Assembly (NCBI GenBank): GCA_947471745.1
Contig: CANJKZ010000139.1
Coordinates: 868,001 to 932,000 of the forward strand
Source of the DNA: Closterium sp. Naga37s-1
Lineage: Eukaryota; Streptophyta; Zygnematophyceae; Desmidiales; Closteriaceae
Reading direction: 5' to 3'
Length of the DNA stretch: 64,000 nucleotides
Position 1 is the stretch's first letter. Each line of letters starts with the position of its first letter. The notes under the pieces are model-generated. The model ran no database searches. It was not told the DNA's origin and saw nothing but the letters and a program-made list of their open reading frames with translations. Below are positions 60,091 to 64,000 of the stretch, one piece after another. The translations under genes and the position numbers were made by a program.

Positions 60091-60790
60091 CCCATGAACC
60101 TGCTGCCATCATTCATTCCATTCTTCTGTGCTTCGGAACGGCAGTTGCAGTTTCATATAGAATTGGCCAACCGTGAATAACTGCGGTGAGGGATCCCAGT
60201 TATCAGCTCTACAAACAGAATCACCGCTGTCAAGACTCTCAACCGGCCCGTGTGTGTCGCCTGTATGTATCTTGGTATGGGGTTGCAAGTTGCAACGCCA
60301 TCGTCATCAAAAGGACTGTTCCACCATCACCATGATCATTCCCCCAATCATTCACACAGAACACATCGCTGCTGCTGAACCCCTCCCACCTGGCATCTCG
60401 ACTCGAGTACTGCTCCATCTTGTGTCGACAGATTCGTCCTTTTGAGTCAACTCAATCCCCTCTCCCTCTCCCCCCCCCTCCCACCTTGTTCAGTGCGTGG
60501 ATGTGCTGCTGGCAATGGTGGACTCCTCCCTCCCGGCATCACGCATGCTGCTGCCTGCCCTGCTCGCCCTGCCCCTGCTCTCCACCCTCGCTGACCTCAT
60601 TGCTTCTGAGATGGACCGACTCACAGACTGCTCCAGAGACGAGTCAGTAGTCTCACTGGCACCGCTCCACACCGCACCACCTCTCATCCCATGCTCCCTG
60701 CACCTCCTCACAATTTCATTTATGCTTCCGCACAAATCTCGTTTCCCAACCATGACCTACGTGGCCCCTTCAGCCGGCCACCTCCTCTTT
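60091..60790 (+). other. Unassigned segment inside the E7 linker, with one exon-like stretch
   Basis: This 0.7 kb does not resemble copia. At about 60493 a CTTGTTCAG acceptor precedes an open stretch reading CVDVLLAMVDSSLPASRML, then ALPLLSTLADLIASEMDRL. That stretch is amphipathic and helical-looking, with codon use like the gene island. I do not recognise the protein. It may be a captured or transposed gene fragment. Confidence 0.35.
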
Positions 60791-60959
60791 TTCTGACGAC
60801 GGGACCAGGGAGTGGAGGCTAGAGACAGAGAAGAAAGCAGAGAAGGAGACGGCCGTGACCGGGGAGGAGAACGAGTCGGAGACGCCTACGGGGGAGGAAA
60901 CGTGGGACCGTAACCAAAAGGAGACGACGAAGGAAAACCAAGGGTCCAAAGACCACTAA

Positions 60960-62550
60960 CAGGTGGCGACGACCGCTTCTGCTACGGTGGAGGTTGCTGT
61001 TGCTGTGCCTACTACTGCTGCTGCCGTAGGTGTTATAACCTCGTCGACCGACGTGGGATCACGGGGCAAGCTCCCCGGCGGTAGTAACCTCCGAACCGAC
61101 ACCACTAGTGTCAACACCCCAAGAACCAGAACCCCCAGAGCTAACACCTCCAGTGGTAGCTCCCACATGGCCAACACTCTAGCACTTCCAGCACAAGCAC
61201 CGGCACCTCCAGCGTCAGCACCCCCACCGTGAGCACCCCTAGAACCAGCACCTCCAGCACCAGAACCTCAAGCGGCAGCACCCCCAGAGTTCACTGCGAC
61301 CTGCCGCGGTAGCACCGAAGGCTGCTGTGGTGACTGTGTGGATGACGTAGGGGACTGTGGTGGAGACGACATCGGACGTGCTACCGAGGGAGGAGGGGTA
61401 GCATGAGACACACCTGACGAGGCAGGACCTGGGTGGGGTGGGAGCACCGGAGGAGCAGGACCAGGAGGAGGAGTGGGAATGAGGAAGTGGGGAGGGGGGG
61501 GGATTGGGAGACCTCGGTGAGGGTAGCTGACATAGAAGGACACGGACTCGTCAAAAGTGACGTCGCGGTAGTCGAAGAACCAGTGGGTGGACGGGTGGTA
61601 AAACAGACAATCAGGGGGTCAACCAGGAAACCAAGAAAGACACCGCGAAGGGTGCGAGCCGAGAGCTTGTCCGTGCGAGGACCGCGGACATACGCAAGGC
61701 AACCCCAGACACGAAACGCAGCCTCGACACCAGGGGACCCAGTCCAGAGACATGTCGGTGAAACCTCTGGCCGTGAGACATGCAGCAAGAGGTTCAGCTG
61801 ATGCGCAACATAGCGAACCGCGAAGGGCCACAGAACATGGCGTGCACGTCATGAACCATGGAGGTACGGGAAATCTCCATGGCCAAGCCTATGAGGCGCT
61901 CAGCAAACCCATTCTGCTGTGGCGAGTCCGGAAGCGTGAAGGACTGGTTGATGCCCTGCTAGTGACAGAACTGGGCGGGAACACAGGAGCGAAACTCACC
62001 CTCACGGTCGGAGTGTAGACGAAGCACAGGGAGGGCGCGTTGGGCGCTAGTGGCCAGCAACCACGAGATCAGAGCATCAGGCCCGTGGGCCTTCCGCTGC
62101 AGGGGAAGCAGCGTGGTATAGCGGGAGAAGTCGTCCACAACCACAAGGAGGAACCTCTCGCCGCTCGGCCCAGCGACCGGGGCAGGGTCCCTGACGTCCA
62201 TGTGCAAGGTCTGAAGTGGTGCAGTGGCTGGCGCAAGGGAGGAGGAGTGAGGGGCGGCGCGCTGCCGACCCTCAACGCAAGGAGTGCACGGCGGAGGAGG
62301 CGAACGAGGGAGCAGAGGAAGCAAGGACGGCAGACCTGAGACAAGACCGTACCAAGCCATGTGAAGGAGACGTGGGAGGGCAGGGTGACCTCGACGGTGG
62401 TGCCACAGGAGTGACGGGTGGGTGACTGACCGACACGAGCATGACCGCATCAACCTGAACAGACGCAGACACATGGGGGGACGCAGTGTGCAGTGTGAAG
62501 AGACATCAAGAAGGCCCCAAAAACAACGTCTCAAGACGTGCCCCAATGGA
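60960..62550 (-). pseudogene. E7 GAG-pre-integrase, integrase and linker
   Basis: Frame 62546-61959 has LLWHHRRGHPALPRLLH, CTPCVEGRQRAAPH, LHMDVRDPAPVAG (first Asp), VVVDDFSRYTTLLPL and LRLHSDREGEFRS (second Asp), then a stop. The next frames have the third acidic motif (NGFAERLIGL-like at about 61900) and DKLSARTLRGVFLGF (61650-61690). Then comes a Pro/Ser/Gly-rich linker with pentapeptide-like repeats to about 60960. Confidence 0.75.
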
Positions 62551-62745
62551 AGCGTCCGTCAAGGTCGCAAACCTCTCGTGTGCAGGAAAAGTGACTGTGA
62601 CCCCACGGTCCTGATGGTCTACCACACCCACCAATTTCTTGGAAAACGAGGGGATGTAGAGACATGTGAGGGAATGAGAGGGAACGCTCGGACACAGGAA
62701 CGTGGTAGAACTGCGAGCTACGGCTGGTCCTGAAGTGGGATTAGC

Positions 62746-63680
62746 CTAAGCAACTGGGACTTGTGCAGGAAGTGGCGTGACAGTGATGTGATCGCGGAAG
62801 AAGCACTGGGACGCACCGGTGTCAAACGTGAAGGACAGATACGCGTCAGCCGTGGTCACACCTGGGCTAGCAACTACACAAGCACAAGCACCTGCACTAG
62901 AAGCACAAGCACCTACACTAGAAACAGGCAAAGAGCCTAAGCTAGGTACACGCAAACAAATAGATTCGGCAGCACTGTAATCAACAGCATACATGGCAGA
63001 ATGAACATCATCCATGGACATATCAAACACACGGTAACCACGGCTCAGCAGAATAGGCCAGTGCGGAGAGATCGCCTGAGACCCGAAGTGCTCGCGAAAG
63101 AGGTTGTCGAGGTGACTGAAGAAGCGCAACGTGGAGTGGTCAAGACGCCTGCTAGTAGTGCTAGCACCAGGGCCTAACGTCGTGGCCATTATGACAAGGC
63201 CCCCCGCTGCTGCGGCCGACGCTCCCCGACAACAAGGTCCCCTCTACTGCTGAGGTCCCCACTTTTGCTGAGGACACCACTGTTGGAATTGCTGTTGCTG
63301 CTGCTCTACCTGCTACTGCTGCTGAGGCTGTTGTGGCTGCTGCTGCTGCTGTGTCCCGGTCACACCCCTAGGGCCAGTACCCCCGGTCGTCGTACCTGAA
63401 GTGCCGGCCTTGCCCTCCTCCTGACGCACCAGTACCTCCACCACTGCTACTACCCCCACCACCTCCACCTCCACCACCCTTCCCTCCCTTCTTACCTCCC
63501 TTGCCCAGTTTCTGCCAACCCGTGGCAGAAAACGATGCAGTCTCCTCAGTAGGAGACGACTTAGCAGCAGCAAGACAAGCAGTGAAGCTGGGAAGCTGGG
63601 ACTGGCGCGCAGCTGGCGCGGGTTGGTGCACGGACGGGTCGATGGCGTGGGCGGCAAGCTGGCTAGCGCGGGATGGCGCG
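62746..63680 (-). pseudogene. E7 Gag C-terminal part and protease
   Basis: Frame 63688-63368 has SFSATGWQKLGKGGKKGG followed by a short poly-Gly/Ser linker. Frame 63189-62746 has LDHSTLRFFSHLDNLFREHFG, VFDMSMDDVHSAMYAVDYS and the protease motif FTFDTGASQCFF (DTG). The N-terminal Gag domain is missing. A Gln-rich CAG tract lies between (63280-63352). Confidence 0.7.
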
Positions 63681-63832
63681 TCTGGCACGGCCAGCGCGGC
63701 TGGCGCTACGGACGGGAGGGGCGATAGGGGCGCGGGAACTAATGGCGCGAACGAGGTGCATAAGTGAGTTAGGAGCTAGGCATGTTGGTAGGCGGGGCGG
63801 AAGCGTCTGGCCTAGAACTAATGATGGTACCA

Positions 63833-63956
63833 TATCAGGATGTGAGACTGACTAATGAGGGGCATATATTCTTGTACAAGTACCAAACCTGTAGCCTATA
63901 TATAATAATCCAGCCTAGTCTATACGTGCACATACAAATGAGTATGTGAATTGACA
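63833..63956 (-). repeat. 5' LTR of E7 (124 bp)
   Basis: Minus strand starts TGTCAATTCACATAC and ends ACATCCTGATA (non-canonical TA end). It is followed by TGGTACCATCATTAG at 63832. It is unlike the LTRs of the other elements. Confidence 0.65.
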
Positions 63957-64000
63957 CCATGCAATATAGAAGAAGAACTCATTTCTTGTTATAATAGAAG
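63957..64000. other. Flank beyond E7
   Basis: 44 bp of AT-rich sequence; nothing recognised. Confidence 0.4.

Larger units (their letters stand above)
58500..63956 (-). mobile_element. E7: degraded copia element, 3' end split off
   Basis: Minus-strand copia with a 124-bp 5' LTR (63833-63956), primer-like TGGTACCATC, Gag C-terminal part, protease, GAG-pre-integrase, integrase, linker and RT. It stops at 58502 in the codon series AAKRV at the RT/RNase H boundary. The linker is interrupted by about 0.7 kb of unrelated DNA (60.1-60.8 kb). Many frameshifts mark it as the oldest copia here together with its putative 3' part at 41630-42182. Confidence 0.75.

Noticed and set aside
38297..63956. The LTR at 38297-38414 as the 3' LTR of E7
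   Set aside because: Position would fit, but its sequence does not match the LTR at 63833-63956; left unassigned.

Overview
The window is nuclear DNA of a green eukaryote. It has genes with GT-AG introns, an intron-less AP-3 delta adaptin of the plant type, a plant-type DUF248-like methyltransferase, long GC-rich low-complexity tracts and many Ty1/copia LTR retrotransposons. A streptophyte green alga fits best; a Closterium-like zygnematophyte is my guess from the poly-glycine copia Gag proteins and was not checked.

Layout. (1) 1-14.2 kb is a retrotransposon cluster. E1 (1-4242, minus, cut by the window edge) is nested in the gag-pol junction of E2 (4243-6813, minus). A complete but mutated element E3 (7083-13922, plus) follows, with 411-bp LTRs and a CCTTT target duplication, then a short RT relic. 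(2) 14.8-38.3 kb is the gene island: AP-3 delta (14801-18448, plus), a foldback element and a Tourist-like MITE, a membrane-anchored methyltransferase (21314-24252, plus, 5 exons), a second methyltransferase of the plant DUF248-like group (24843-29938, minus, 7 exons placed), an RCC1-repeat gene (about 31334-34466, minus) and a secreted CHRD-domain gene (35761-38296, plus) cut by an LTR. (3) 38.3-64 kb is a nest of insertions: an LTR and tail at 38297-38520; E4, an internally deleted copia (38521-41629, minus); an RNase H fragment (41630-42182); and a 16.3-kb insert (42183-58499). The insert contains a broken pogo/Tigger-like transposase gene that is itself interrupted by two related copia elements in opposite orientation, E5 (about 43669-49588, minus, circularly permuted) and E6 (49724-56843, plus, complete LTRs, ACCCT duplication). 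E7 (58500-63956, minus) supplies the gag-to-RT part of a copia whose reading frame continues at 42182.

The cellular genes belong to unrelated processes (vesicle sorting, methyl transfer, RCC1-type interactions, secreted or wall proteins) and show no operon-like logic. The notable content is structural: layered insertions whose order can be read from target duplications and restored frames; a copia polyprotein (E3) with an inserted acidic region of about 400 residues bearing six tryptophan-glycine motifs of the Argonaute-hook type; a circularly permuted copia; a short peptide motif shared by Gag and Pol; and repeated exon-scale tandem duplication inside host genes. All exon boundaries are read by eye from GT/AG signals and family resemblance; no search or alignment was run.
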